Source: Ctenosaura bakeri (Eukaryota > Chordata > Lepidosauria > Squamata > Iguanidae). Taken from it: a stretch of 64,000 nucleotides of DNA. The notes beneath the pieces were generated by a model that saw only the letters and a program-made list of their open reading frames with translations, was not told where the DNA came from and did no database searches. The DNA lies in NCBI GenBank assembly GCA_948474755.1, contig CAOLHI010000399.1, positions 558,001 to 622,000 of the forward strand, written 5' to 3'. Made by a program: the position numbers and the translations under genes. Positions 45,062 to 57,994 of the stretch are shown here, piece after piece. How positions within the stretch are numbered: the stretch's first letter is position 1; each line of letters begins with the position of its first letter.

Positions 45062-47900
45062 TTAAGTACCATCAAATCAATTTCAGCTTATGGCAACCTT
45101 ATTGATGCGAAACATCCAGACCACAAAAAGCGCCACTCAGGTCTTGCAGATTCAGGGACATGTCTTCCTTAATTGAGTCTATCCATCTGAAATGCAGTCT
45201 TCCTCTTTTCCTGTTGCCTTCTACCTGGCCAAGCATTATTGTCTTTTCTGTTGAGTCATATCTTCTCACAATATGGCCAACATACAATAGCCTCAGTTTA
45301 CTCATCTTGGCTTCTAAGAAGAGTTCAGACTTGATTTGCTCTAGGACCCATTTGTTTGTCTTTTTAGCAGTCCAGGGTATCTGTAGAATGCTTCTCCAGC
45401 AGCAACTTTTGAACGAGTTGATTTTCTTCCTGTTATCTTTCTTAACTGTCTAGCTTTCATAATCATACATAGAAATCTGAAATATGATGGCATGGACAAT
45501 CCTGCTCATAGTACTGTATCATTTGCATGTCTTTGTTACTGATGTTCTTTCCTCTAATTTTCATGCCTCTTTCCTTCAAGTCCAATCCAGCTTTATGCAC
45601 AATACATTCAGCATAAAAGTTAAACAGATAGCCTGGCCTGACCCCATTGTGAATTGGAAACCATTCTATTTCTCCATATTCTGGCCTTTTGTCCAGAGTA
45701 CAGATTACACATCAAGACAATAAAATGTTGTGGCATACCCATTTCTTTAACAACAGTCCATATTTTTTTATGTCATACACAATCAAAGGCTTTGCTATAG
45801 TCTATAAAGTGCTGCCCTATTTTCTTCTAAAATTCTTTGGTGAATTCCCTTATGCAATGTATATTTGCAATATGATTTCTTCTGTCCCTTTCTTTTCTGA
45901 ACCCAACTTGGACATCTGGCATTACTTGTTCCATATATAATAAAACTCTTTGTTGTAAAACATTGAAAATCATTTCTCTTGCATGAGAGACTAATACAAT
46001 AGTTCAGTGTTTACTGCAATCCATGGTCCTCTTTCTATGCAGACTGGAATGTATATTGAGCATTTTCAATTTATGGGCTGTTGTTTTGTGTTCCATATTT
46101 GTTGGCAGATTTTTGTTAGAATTTCTATGAATTCTGTCCTCATGGCTTGAAACAGCTCTATTGGTACATCAAGTATTCTTGTGATTTATTTCTCTCAAAA
46201 CCTTTAAGTGCAGCTTCTACTTCACCTTCTAAAATTAAAGTTTCATCTTCAACTGGTGCTTCCTTAAATGAATCTTGCATCCTTTCATCTTTTATATAGT
46301 TCTTCACTGTACTGTTTCATTGTCTTTTTATTTCTGTTCAGTCAAGTAGTGTGTTCTCCTGCTGGTTGCAGAGCATACCCACTCTTTGTTTAAGTTTTCT
46401 ATTGATTTCTTGGATCTTGATGAAACAATTTCTTATTTTTGCTTTTTTTGTCATCTTTTTATTTTTCCTCTGCATTGTTTATGATAGTAGTTCTCTCTGT
46501 CCCTGCACACAAGGTGCTGAACATTTGCATTCAGGGTTCTGACCCTATTCTGTCACCTTTAATTTTGTTTCTCACCAAATGAGAGTTCTCTCTTTTTTTG
46601 GCTGCAGATAGTGCTTCAGTTCAGAGTTCTTCTGACTCCCGGTCAATTAGGCTTAATAGTGTGAATCTATTTCTTACATTATCTTTAAATTCTAAATAGA
46701 TGTTCTTCAGGTTACATTTTGGTATTTTGGTTTTATATTTAGATTTCTTCTTTAGTCTTAACTCTAATTTTTGATATTAGTAGTTCATAGCCTGTGCCAT
46801 AATTTGCTCCTGGTTTTGTTTTTGAAGGGAGAATACAGCTTCTCCATCTTTTGCTTCCAGTTATATAGCCTATTTGATTTCTGTATTGGCCATGAGATTA
46901 TCTTCTAGTATATAGGTGTCAATAGTTACCTGAATAATGTGCTTGCAATGAACAAAATGTTAGCCTCACAAAATTCAATAAATCATTCTCCTGCTTAGTT
47001 TCTTCATCCTAGGCCAATTTCTCCTACACCAATTTGGTAGTGCTCTGTTTCCTACTTTAGTGTTCTAATTTCATGTGTTTTCATGTTGTATCAGTTTTTT
47101 TCTGGTCTCCAGCACAGAGAATTTTTTCCTCTATAACTGGACTATAAACTTATATCGTGATTATATTGATCGGTTTCCCCTGAAGTTTTAGTGATATTCT
47201 TCTTCTTATATCCCTTGATTCCTTTTGTTAAATATCTCCTCCTTATTAATGTCGCCCCATTTCTTTTTAAATTTTTCATTTCCTGAGTAAAACTCTTTGT
47301 AATTTTCTGACTGAAAATGTCCCATTCCTGTTCACTCTAGCTCACTCACCCCACGAATTTATGTTGCATTTCTTGTTTTATAGTTTCTAGTTTCCCATGA
47401 TTTATGGTTCTCACATTCCATGTTCCTAAAATATGTGTTGCACAAGTCCAGACATTCTTTTCACCTCCAAGCACACCAGCAGGTTGAATGTCCTTCGGCT
47501 TAAGTCCAGTTACACCATTAGACAGAGCACTAATAATACTTGTTCTCCGTGTTCTTCCCAGGTAGCTAGCTGAGTGCCTTCTGACCTAGCAGTCTAATTT
47601 TCTGGCACTATCTCTCTTGTTTCATTTTCTATTTTCTCATCTTAGGTTTACCCGTGCCTCCTTCTATACAGTACTAATAAGTATTAGAGAAAGTTGCCAC
47701 TGCTGTTGTTTCTGAGAGATCCTCTGCCAGTCTTACCCACCACTACTGCTGCTGGCCAGTAGTTGTTTGGTACATTTGGTCTGGATCCTCAGGAAAATCT
47801 TGCCTGGCATGGGAGATCCTACCAGCAGTAGTGCATAGCCTTTTATCTCACAGGACCACACAATCCCAGTACCACAGAAAATTATTCTTGATGCCCCTTG
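45058..47900 (-). mobile_element. Bov-B (RTE) LINE, near full length but degenerate
   Basis: The longest Bov-B copy. Its 3' end is at 45058. The C-terminal and reverse transcriptase parts follow (CTTTCATAATCATACATAG at 45452; TACACAATCAAAGGCTTTGC at 45776). The endonuclease start is the reverse of TATTTTAGGAACATGGAATGTG at about 47430. The 5' region (GGATCCAGACCAAATGTACC on the minus strand) matches the copy at 34010. It is missing part of the reverse transcriptase near 45510-45530. No long frame remains. The 5' boundary is approximate. Confidence 0.85.
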
Positions 47901-48128
47901 AATTCCTGATGCTCTCTAAAAATCTGTTCAAGAACAGCCTTAGAACAGTAGACATATCATTACAGGCTGTAGGTAGGCATTGCTGAGAAGTTAATAGTCT
48001 ATTTTCCACCTCACAAGAGCATTCAGCTTGAGAATGCCCATGCCACTAGGATAGACACAGAAATAAAAGCAACCTAATGTGCAGACAGATTGAAGAATTA
48101 TAGTGTAAAGGGTAGATGTTGAATGCTT

Positions 48129-48131
<3 letters not shown>

Positions 48132-48162
<31 letters not shown>
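48132..48162. repeat. (CA)n microsatellite
   Basis: About fifteen CA units after GCGCGC-like start. Confidence 0.95.
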
Positions 48163-48164
<2 letters not shown>

Positions 48165-48954
48165 ATAAAGCCTGGTATAAAGTGTGCATAAAAGCTCTGT
48201 GGTTCTCCAACTGAGAGTAGGTTATTGACAGATAGAAGGATGATGAGCCAATGTGAAGATCAAAAGCTAGGTCTTATCTTTGAGGTTAGACTTTACTTGC
48301 ATTCTTAAGCATGGTGAATCACAGGGCTCTTACAAGTGAATAACACCTAAGAATGACATTCAGCTCTGAATGTTGTATTTGCATAGTCCATGAACTTTGT
48401 TTCTGAACTATGAACCCTTCTCCCATGTTGATGGTAAAAAAAGCCTCATACTGCTCCACAGAATTTTAAAATCTTAGTCATAAATGCTATATTTTTACTT
48501 CAGAAGTGGTGGTTGTTGCTGTTTCAATAAGCAGAGAAAGGCAGGTTATTTTTCTCCTGAGTTAATAAAATAGCACTGTTTGCAAAATTCCAGAAAAATT
48601 GCATCATTTGTAGAAAAGGTTCTTTTTTCTTCTTCTTCTGGTGCTCTTATCAGTCATCTAGTTTTACAGGAAAACCCCAGATCATCAAATAAGAGGTAAG
48701 AGGGATTTCAAGGAGAAAAAAATTATTTCTCTGCTCAGAGATTTAACTGGAAAAATTATATATATTCTTTTTAAATGTGCATGTCTCAAAAATCAATTTT
48801 CTGAGTTAGCAGTGAATATCTCAAATAGGATGAGATTCTATGACCTATTGTACCTGTTTTTTAAGCATTTCTTTTGTTGTTCTTTTTCATTTATTATTAA
48901 TCTGCTTGTCTATTTACTAGTTCTAAAAACTTATATCCCACATGTTTTTCAACA
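48163..48954. other. Intronic sequence, nothing assigned
   Basis: No recognised feature. Confidence 0.5.
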
Positions 48955-49119
48955 GGAAAGAAGAGGTAAAATGGTAGTAAGGAAGGAAATGGCAAAGCCT
49001 CTCTAAACAAATCTTGCCAATCTTGCCTCTAAACAAATCTTGCCAAATCATAATAGGGTGACCTTAGGGTCACCATAAGTCAGAAGCAACTTGAAGGCAC
49101 ACAACAACAAACAACAAAT
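48955..49119 (+). mobile_element. SINE 3' half with Bov-B-like tail
   Basis: GGAAATGGCAAAGCCTCTCT, AAACAAATCTTGCC, AGGGTCACCATAAGTCAG and CTTGAAGGCACACAACAAC. A short local duplication of TCTAAACAAATCTTGCC occurs at 49000-49037. The tRNA-like head is absent. Confidence 0.8.
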
Positions 49120-49716
49120 ATAACATATACATAAAGTAAAATCAAAATGAAAACACAGAACATAAAAATAGAAGAAAATTGCTCTTTTAAAAAAATATAA
49201 CTGCCCATTTAAATTGATATTATCTTGCTTACTAAGGAACAGATTTGCCTCCTTAGATTTATTTCATTTTTAAATTATAGATTTCTTATTACCTGCCTTT
49301 CCACAGGTCAAGGCAGTATGCTTTAAAATTAGGACTTAAATAAATCAAATATTGAAACAAGGAGGATCCTACCGAACCTAACCATAGAAACTTCATGATT
49401 CTTCTCTTGGGCCTACCACTTATAGAAGCATGGGGTGACATGATGTTTTTTGAAGGCTGCTGACAGACTGCTGGAACTTCCTACCAAGAGCAGTTGTTCT
49501 GGCTTGCTTGATGTTGTCCTTCCACCCTCTGAATGGAAAATCTTGCTGTTGTGTCTAATGACTACTGTATTTCTTTGACTGGCTAAACACAGTCCCAGGA
49601 CTGATAGTACCACAGACTGTGCGTGTTGTGTTCTCATGGCTCCATCAACTGGGAGCTGTAGGCCTGGTAGAACCACAAGAGCAGCAAGACAGATGAGGAC
49701 AACTTTGTTACTGCTT
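49120..49716. other. Intronic sequence, nothing assigned
   Basis: No recognised feature. Confidence 0.5.
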
Positions 49717-49795
49717 TACATACTTGCATACATACATACTTTACATACTTTACTGCTTTACATACTTGCATACATACTTGCATACATACTTCCAC
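49717..49795. repeat. Tandem repeat of CATACTTG/CATACATACTT units
   Basis: Overlapping 8-25-bp repeats of TACATACTTGCATACATAC. Confidence 0.85.
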
Positions 49796-51772
49796 TGCTG
49801 TCTTTGTGAATACTTTGATATGACAAACATCTTAGGTACCTTAACACATATCCAGATGTTATCAGATAATTGGTATCTATTCTCACTCCAGGTTTAGGTC
49901 ACCCTATCTCCCCCATCCTGCCATACTATCCCAGAAATAAAAGAACAGAAGGAAGAATGGATTATTCCCTAAACCAAATTTCAGGAACTTTGGGCTATCC
50001 AAGTGTTTTGAACTATAACTCTCATAATCCCTTTCCATTGGCCATTCTAGCTGAGCCTCATGAAAGTTAACATCCAAAATACAGGTATAGGAAGGCAAGT
50101 GAGAAAGCATCAACATTAAATTATTCTCTAATAAGAGAAAGAAAGAAAGACACTTATGTTGAAATGAGGACTGTTTTTTTTTTAAAAAAAAAACACAAGT
50201 CAGTTAATTTTAAATTGGCAGATAAATGTACATTCTATGTCTATGCTACATTCTATGACTTACGGTGAGAAATTGCATCCATTCTTTTTACATTTCCACG
50301 CCATCCCCGTTTTGAGCCTTGGAAAGGCAAAAACAATAGCATATACTTAAAGAAGTTCCATTTCTCACACACCCTGGCAAAATCATTTTTCTACTTTTTT
50401 CCTTCTTTTTCCCTCTCTTAGAATCTTTTTCTTTATCTTGCTGATTTCCACACTGATTCCAGCAAAAGTACCAGAGTTAAGACTTCAAAATTCAGTTTCC
50501 TGGGACAGATGTGAGGCCTCTATGTCATATCTGATGTGGAACATAGGAGGAGTATCTGGATGCAAAATAAACTACCACCACCACCTTTCGAGCTGTTATT
50601 GCTGCTTGTTACCTAAATCTTGTAATTCCCAGTTTTGGGAGATTTCTTTTTTTTAAAAAAGAGCAAGTAGTTGTTTTTCAAAAATTCAAGGACACTAGGT
50701 CAAAAATCAGTAATAAAGAACTAATAAAGAATGTGTTGGCTGGCTCTTTAGCACTGTGGGTGGTTTTCTCAATAACATAATCCATAACTAAATTCTGGAG
50801 AAATATTAATCCTGAAATTCTAATTTAAGTCAATCCTCTTCATTTAAAAATTAATTGAATTGTCACCACTTTTGTTTTTCAAACTTAATTCATAAATTAA
50901 ATTGATTTTCTTACCTCCTATCACTGCTAAAATATTTGAGAAAAGCTTGATTCAAGCCTTAATTGTTTGTAAATGGGATCCAAACACTTAATGAGGACAA
51001 AGATACAAATATTCTAGAAACACCAGTTCCCCAAGTATTTGCCACAACTACTTGTGTTGTTACACAAATAGTTGGCAATATCTGGTGAGCTGGGAGGTTG
51101 CCTCTTTGCACTAAGAAGGGAAATTTTCTCCTGCTTTCTCCCCTTTTACTTCTGACCACAGCTCTCCTCAGCCCTGACTTCTTTTCCATTGAGCATGGGA
51201 CCAGTCAACACTAACTTACCTCCACTCCTTCTAGACTGACCATATTTATTTCCCCTGCTTTCTCCAAGCAATACTTCCCTGTAAGCAAAGTTAATGATCT
51301 CAGAATTGAAATCATTGTGTTTAAAATTTTGTCTTGTTACTTTTCAGAAACAGTATAAATATTCAAAATTAGATTGGATTGGGGGTAAGAGGGACGATTG
51401 CTAATCTAGAGAAACAAACCATAAACAAAAAACAAAAAGGTTGCATTGTACTTTGTATGCATGGAAACAAAATCTTGAAAATCTACTGCTGAATGTCAAC
51501 CATGTTTTTATGCTCTCTCCCATCAATCCTTGTGTCTGTGAAGTCATCTGAAGTTACGATACCTAAACAAAGGACTTGCAAATTAATCTATTGTCAGGGA
51601 AATCCATAGAAGTATATTGTTGTTTATGGGAGTCTGAGAATTTCTAATAGCATCCATCATGGTTTTCAAGAAATTTTGCTGACTGCTGCAGAATTCTCTT
51701 TGTGCTTTCCCTCATTGATCTTTGTGATATGGACTAAATGTGTATCCAGCATGCTGCCTAATACTGTAGCTC
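49796..51772. other. Intronic sequence, nothing assigned
   Basis: AT-rich, with homopolymer runs at 50173-50195 and 50645-50660. No recognised element. Confidence 0.5.
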
Positions 51773-51850
51773 AGGGGTGGACAGTCTCAATTACTAGGGC
51801 CGCATGTGGTCCAAAAGCCGGTGTCACGGATTCTTCAACCTAATTTGAAA
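51773..51850 (+). mobile_element. Possible hAT-type end
   Basis: CAGGGGTGGACAGTCTC followed by GGCCGCATGTGG resembles the ends at 19489 and 16222. No partner end found. Confidence 0.3.
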
Positions 51851-52794
51851 GGCCCTCTGCAAATGGCAATCTTCTGCCGGGATAATCTGTCCCTTCTCTC
51901 ACAACCTACCAAGTAGGGAAGAAGTGAGTGCAAGAAGGGGTGGCAGAGAGAGTGGGAGTGGGGAGGAAGAACATAGTGGTCTGCTTACTTTGGGTTCTGG
52001 TCCCTTCAGCAGTAACTTCAGCCTTGCACACTGCTGTCCTGTGCCTTCAGCCTGCTTTAGTCCCAGGTAAAATTACTTTTTCAGCTCATTCATTCTCTCT
52101 CTTACTCAGTCCCTTGAATACTTATAATTGTTTATATACAATTTTATAATTGTTTATAAAATAGAATTATTTTTATATCTTATTTCTGAACAAATATGAA
52201 AATAGAAAGACATTATGTGTGTTTTCAATAAACCACAACTTTTCTGCGTTTATGATTCATTTGCCATTTTATATATGACTGTGTCTGGCTAGCTGCCTAT
52301 TATGTCACTACGAAACGAGATCATTGTTCCAAAACACCACATCTGTGCTTTGAATTCACATCTATTCCAAGAAGATATGCCTTGAAGGTTAATACTTTTT
52401 GGGTTAAGTGAAGACCAAGTCTAACCACATGTTCAACATAATCTGTTTTTCTATTCAGCATTTGGTATCTCCCTGAAAAATGTATAATACAACTAAAGAA
52501 CTTGGAAGGCAAATTCAAGCCATCATTTTATGCTCCAAATTTGAAAAACAGCTTAATCACTTACATGTTTTTAGGAGAATAAGAAAGATCAAAATTAAAT
52601 TTGTTGTGATTGCTTGCAAACTGTCCTGTAGAGGGCAGCCTGAAGAGTAACAGTAATAATGCCGCTATACAGAAAAAAAATCAATTAACAACTTACGTAT
52701 CTTTTCTTTATGTCAGTCTAAAAAAGACACTTTCAAGTCAGCATCAAATTTCCAGTTCAGTGTTTCATGTTATATTGGGTAGCATTGGATGACC
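51851..52794. other. Intronic sequence, nothing assigned
   Basis: No recognised feature. Confidence 0.5.
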
Positions 52795-53230
52795 ACATAC
52801 ATTACTTAGTTTTTTGTATCCCACCTTCTCCTCAGTGCAGGACCCGAGGTGACATAACAATAAATTAAGAAAGTATATCTGAAACTCGTTTGATATAAAA
52901 GCTTTTAAAATTAAATAAAGAATTCTGTTAAAACACTACATTACAATAATTGAAAAGCACATTGAAACATAGAAAAAAGGATAACACACCCCACTGAAAG
53001 ACTTCTACCTGTTAGTTCTACCCTAAAGGACTGCCAAAATAAAAAGTGTTTGACAAGTGGTGGAAAGAGAGCAGATGGGGGGCAACCAGATCTCCTGATG
53101 GGAAGGAATTCTACAACTTGGAGGTAGCCAAAAAGGTTCTCTTCTATGTCCTCAGCAAACATACCCAAGATGGTGGTAGGATGGAGAGAAATCCTTTCCT
53201 TGAAGGTCTTAAAATGCAAATACATATTGA
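52795..53230 (-). repeat. Unassigned interspersed repeat family, copy 2
   Basis: On the minus strand it has AGACCTTCAAGGAAAGG, ACCACCATCTTGGGTATG, GCTGAGGACATAGAAG and GTTGTAGAATTCCTTCCC, lining up with 11860-12030. It continues to a 3' end with TATCCCACCTTCTCCTCAG (+ strand). A 94-codon open frame in it is not a known protein. Confidence 0.55.
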
Positions 53231-54587
53231 AATTGTTGTAGTTAGTACTTCCAGATCAAAAGAAGAATGCAATTATCACATTTTTGATTAATAAAAAAAA
53301 TATACATTTCTTATACAGAGAGGGCAAAGCATCATTGAGGTAGTCAGCATCTATTCCCCACTAAGAGGATACTCCTCTGAAAAAGAGCAAATAAAATAGG
53401 TACTGGATGTAGATTTTAAAGATGGAAAAATGATTTAATAACAACTGATCATGGCACTCCAAGAATAGAAACATAAGCTTTTCGCATAATCTTTGTATGT
53501 TACTTGTTATCTCTTACATTTGGATAAAAATGTAGTCAAATCCAAATATATTAATAAAATCAATTTTATCTTGCCAATAATTGATTGAGCTCCTTTCCTA
53601 AACTGTGTATTTGTTTTGAAGTACAGAATATATGTACAGAAATGTTGTCCTCTAAGAACTGTTTTGAGTATTTCAAATGTTTTTGAAAAAAATGCTACCT
53701 CAAAGTCTGAAATTACTAGTGTTTTTAAAATGTTGATTCTTTTCCAGGCAATCCCATCTTGCCTGCTTTAGGCATCTGTTTTTCCAGTCTGAGATTTTGG
53801 GATTCTTTTTATATTAGTTTTGTAGCAGTGGGAGGGTTGTAAAGATCACTTATGACAACCAATTCCAACTTGAGAATAACACTAAACTTAAAAAAAAAGA
53901 AAGAAACCAAGCCACAGTATACATTTCCTTACTATGTTTGAGACAAACGATACTACTAAAACCTGGTTCAGTTGTCCCATAATTTTTATCCATTATCATC
54001 AGCACTTATAATTTCCTTTTCATACTGATCACATCACCAGTACTGCAGTTAGTTAAGTAAATACCACATCTGAAAGTAAATGTGCCATTTTATAGATCTG
54101 ACAACAGAATTCATGGAACTATCAGGATAGATAAAACTAACAGTGTTTATAAGCAGAACAGTACATAGTTCACAGCATGGAAACTATCATGTATCTTGAG
54201 CATTCCTGTTCCCACTTTTTAAATGCAGAACAGAAATCTAATCTTCTGCCAGTCCTAGTTCCTGACTGAACATAAGTAAGTTGTGTTTTCCCAGGTTGTG
54301 AACCCAGAGAAATAACAGTGATTAGTAGTGAGAAGATGGAGAAGTAGTGAGTAGACCCAGAGCAAATCCTGCAAAGATCATTTTATTGCCCTCTCCTCCC
54401 CAGTAGTTTCTCTACTCCAAAAAGCCTCTAGCAAGGGATCCTCCTAAATGGATGAACTGTGGTACAGGCCACTAAGGGGAAGAGCGGGATTTCCAAACAT
54501 TGAGTGGGATCTTCCATAAGCAAGCAGTATCTGCAGTATCTGTGTAAACTTACTGTGATGCTATGAAAGCTAATGGGTTGGGTTTGG
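53231..54587. other. Intronic sequence, nothing assigned
   Basis: AT-rich with no recognised feature. Confidence 0.5.
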
Positions 54588-54689
54588 AAAAGTTAAGTTT
54601 TGGACTACAACTCCCAAAATCCCTTAGGCACCATGATACTGTTGGCTCTGGAATTCTGGATACTGTAGTCCAAAAGAAGTAACTTTTTA
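54588..54689. repeat. Short inverted-repeat element
   Basis: The left arm AAAAGTTAAGTTTTGGACTA and the reverse complement of the right arm (TAGTCCAAAAGAAGTAACTT) match over about 35 bp. The left arm holds ACTACAACTCCCAAAATCC (54604-54622), similar to the extended ZNF143/Staf site. Confidence 0.6.
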
Positions 54690-55763
54690 AGTTGATTTAG
54701 CACAAACCTAATATCCTTACAGGTTTTTTTTTTCCTTCTCCTGTCATGTTTACTTTGAAATAATTAAGACATAGGTTTACCTTTCCAGTGTACCATGTTC
54801 CAGCTCATCATCCCCACCTATATATGTCAGAACAGATTGTCTAATTTTTATTAACACGCAAGACAATTTAGAAAATCAATTACATGTTCCTCCCAGATTG
54901 CAAATGCTTGGACGGTAGTTGGGTATGTTCACATATGCACTAGCAAGGCACATCAGATAATCAGAAACAGTTAGTCTTTTCTATGTGTTGGATGAATTTA
55001 GTAATTGTGGGAGATTTGTATTCCTCAAACACGTGGCATTAGACTATATGAATAGTTCTATGAGTATAACAAGACTTACCACTTACCAATCTCCCTCTAT
55101 ATGACAGATTTCTCATTTAAGGGATGTACAAAATATATTTTCCTGTGTTGTAATGCCTAACGGCAATACCTTGTTTTCTTTTGGGGGTTTCAGATAAATT
55201 CTCCTTACTTCAAGATGTCATAAACTGCTGTCAGAACCAGGGGTAAAGGTATTTGCTTTTCAGAGATAATCCTGCCCACATCCTTTAGAATTTTCCTTTC
55301 CCCTGATTTCCTCAAGAGTCACTTCACCAACACTGCATGTTCTCTCAGGCTCTCACTTTGAGTGGAATTACACAAGCTGATTTATTTATATACCCCAATC
55401 CCCCAAATTGTGGAAGTAGACTCAGGTGGGGTAACAGTATAGGAAAAGAGTGTTATAGTCCCTTTCTCTTAGTGCTGTGATCTACATCTCATTCAAAACA
55501 ACAACAATGGCATATATTATTTTGAATAACTGACTGTTGATTCCTTGCCATTTTGCCTGGTTATGCTGTAAGAAGATCCTTTATGTTGTACCTTGTTTTT
55601 CTCCTTGTGATATACAGCTTAGCTCATGTAATAATAATGAAACTATTTGTTCTTCTGATACTGAAGGAATACACATGGCTTGTTGTTTTCTAATAGTTAA
55701 TGTAGCCATTATTGTCTTTCCACTTTTCTAGGCCAAATCATTCCTATCCACCATCTACTCTAT
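54690..55763. other. Intronic sequence, nothing assigned
   Basis: No recognised feature. Confidence 0.5.
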
Positions 55764-56171
55764 GTCCCTTTCCACATGACAACACTCTTCTGTATTGTTG
55801 CACTGCAACTCTGGGTCTGGAAGGGAGCACATCAACAATGCTCTCCTCCGCACCTGCTTGCTTCTTGCAGAAGAGAATGGGATAGCCCTACCCCTTCCTT
55901 CTGCAGTGCAACCCGGCACTTGCCATTGCTGCAGTAGGGCAGAAAGCGTTGCAGTGCGCGACTGCAGCTTCCACACAACGGGTTAGTACAGGAGTGCCAC
56001 ATGATGAGAAGTGTAAAACGGATTTTTCTTCCATTTTTCAAATACCACGTGAGTGCAATGCTTCGTGCCGGGATGGCAGCAGGATGGCGATGACGTCATG
56101 CAGAAGCACGACCTGCTGACTGTTGCCATCCCATGGAAGAAGTGGCTCAGCATCGTCATGCGGAAAGGGCC
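55764..56171. mobile_element. GC-rich MITE with GTCCCTTTCC/GGAAAGGGCC ends
   Basis: Left end GTCCCTTTCCACATGAC and right end GTCATGCGGAAAGGGCC are inverted, flanked by TAT and TAA. GC-rich with many CpGs, and no transposase. The ends match the element at 14619-15102, but the interiors differ. Confidence 0.7.
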
Positions 56172-57990
56172 TAAATCTGTTGTCAGAATAGAATAGCAGT
56201 TCTGTTTCCCCTTCTTTGCCTGCTTATCACCTATTACCAATAACCAGGAGCATTTGCAGCAAACCAGTATATCACAAACTCTCTTTTGATCCTTGGCCTA
56301 ATTGCCCTGGAGCCATTGGCAGTAGGCTGTTTTGGAAGAGTCCCTTCTTTTTATTTGGTGCTATGATATTTTCATTCCTTTCCCTTGCCATATTAAAGAT
56401 ATATGTTGTGCACTTTCTACAGTATTTAGAGCATTCCCCTCTATTTCTCTATATCGAGTTTTAACTAGAGCGAAAAATTCAAATTATGCCAATCTTAACT
56501 TGTGTGCTGAGAGAACAATGAATGTAGAGGGAGAGAGGGTGCACAAGATGGGTGAGGTGTTTCTCTTCAAATTTTCCTCTCTAATTTGAGGAGGGGCATT
56601 TCTAGGCAAGACTGGTGGGAAGACTTACATACTTCTCAGTGGAATGTTAAAATGAAAGGCCAATTAGAATTATGCTAGAAATGTTCAGCTGTCAAGTAAT
56701 TTACTTGTTATGTGTTCGTGGATACATTAAAGATGTGAAGGTCTGGGGAAAAATGGAGAGGGCTATTTTTTTCTGATGCTTTTTTTCTGGGAAAAGATGA
56801 AAAGGGATTATGGAATATTTTCTTTTAAAATGATGAATAAAATGTTTTAGACTAGATATTTGCGTTTTTATTGCCCCAAAATCATTTCCTAAAACAATTT
56901 AAGAAGACTTTTAGGTAAGACTATGTACAGTACCAAATCATTATCATCCCTATCTTGAATTCTTTTTGTCAATTCATTTTATAGAAACATTTTGTCCGCT
57001 TAACACTATGGAGAACTATGTGCCTCAAAATGGCAAAACTAAAGAGGTTCATTATAGTTCAGGTGTCATAGTTCAGGACCTAGTAACTTCATTTGTAGAT
57101 TTTTTTTAAAAAAAGTTCAGTTTGCAGTTATACACAGAATAAACTGTATTTCTCATATATCAAACATGATAACATTGTGCCAAACTTGAATTTTATGTTC
57201 CTAAAGTACAAGAATGACTTTCCCTACAAAAGTAGAGTGTTTAATGTTAGAGAGGTTCTTTTTCTGCCTAATTTTAATGAGAATTCCATTTCCCCCCCCT
57301 GAAAACTGCAGAGGAAAAACAGTGGGGGTTTTCCCCCATAGTTTCAAAATGTCTAGAAATTTTCATATGTGGGACACACAAATAAAATTACTTTGCACTA
57401 TCAGAGTATAATTTGGTTTCAGCTGTCTATTAAGTATGTTATTATTGCAGTAGCATCACAGGTAATACTCAAGGAAGTAATTCTTCATGCAAGTTTATTT
57501 CTTCTGGGAAAACATTTTAGGCTGAGATTGCATTTGTATTGTTATTACTATTCTATGAGTACTAAATAGCATCTTGGCAATGAGATGTCTTCAGAAAGGA
57601 TTTAGCTGAAAGAGCCTTAAACCGACTGCAGACTTTTACTAATTCAGCACTTATCCTCATGGCTTCATAGTTGTTAACGATTTACTTTCTTGGTTCTTTT
57701 GACATACTGTCCTTGAAGTGTGGATGGTTTCCAAAAATCCTGTGCCACATCTTATTTTATTTTTCAGTTCTTCTTTGCAAGCAATCTGAGGCACAAATGA
57801 ATCTGTTTAAAGTTTAGAGTGCAGCAAAACAAATTGGAGTAGCAGATGGTTTGCGTCTTTTCCTTTCAGTGTATGTGAAGTTATGGGTCCATGAAGAACA
57901 ATATGGTCTTTCACTTCATCATGGGTATATATGCACAGTGTGATTATCAGCTTACAATTGCAAGACCTTAACGTTTAGTTCATTCTTTTC
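56172..57990. other. Distal intron sequence before the last exon
   Basis: AT-rich; no element recognised. Confidence 0.5.
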
Positions 57991-57994
57991 TTAG

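Larger units (their letters stand above)
15762..57994 (+). other. MTHFD1L: Last intron of MTHFD1L (42,233 bp)
   Basis: The intron runs from GTGAGT at 15762 to TTAG at 57991-57994 and is phase 0. It holds most of the mobile elements in this window: the large CR1, three Bov-B copies, several SINEs, and hAT-like and Harbinger-like elements. No additional conserved exon was recognised inside it on either strand. Confidence 0.85.
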
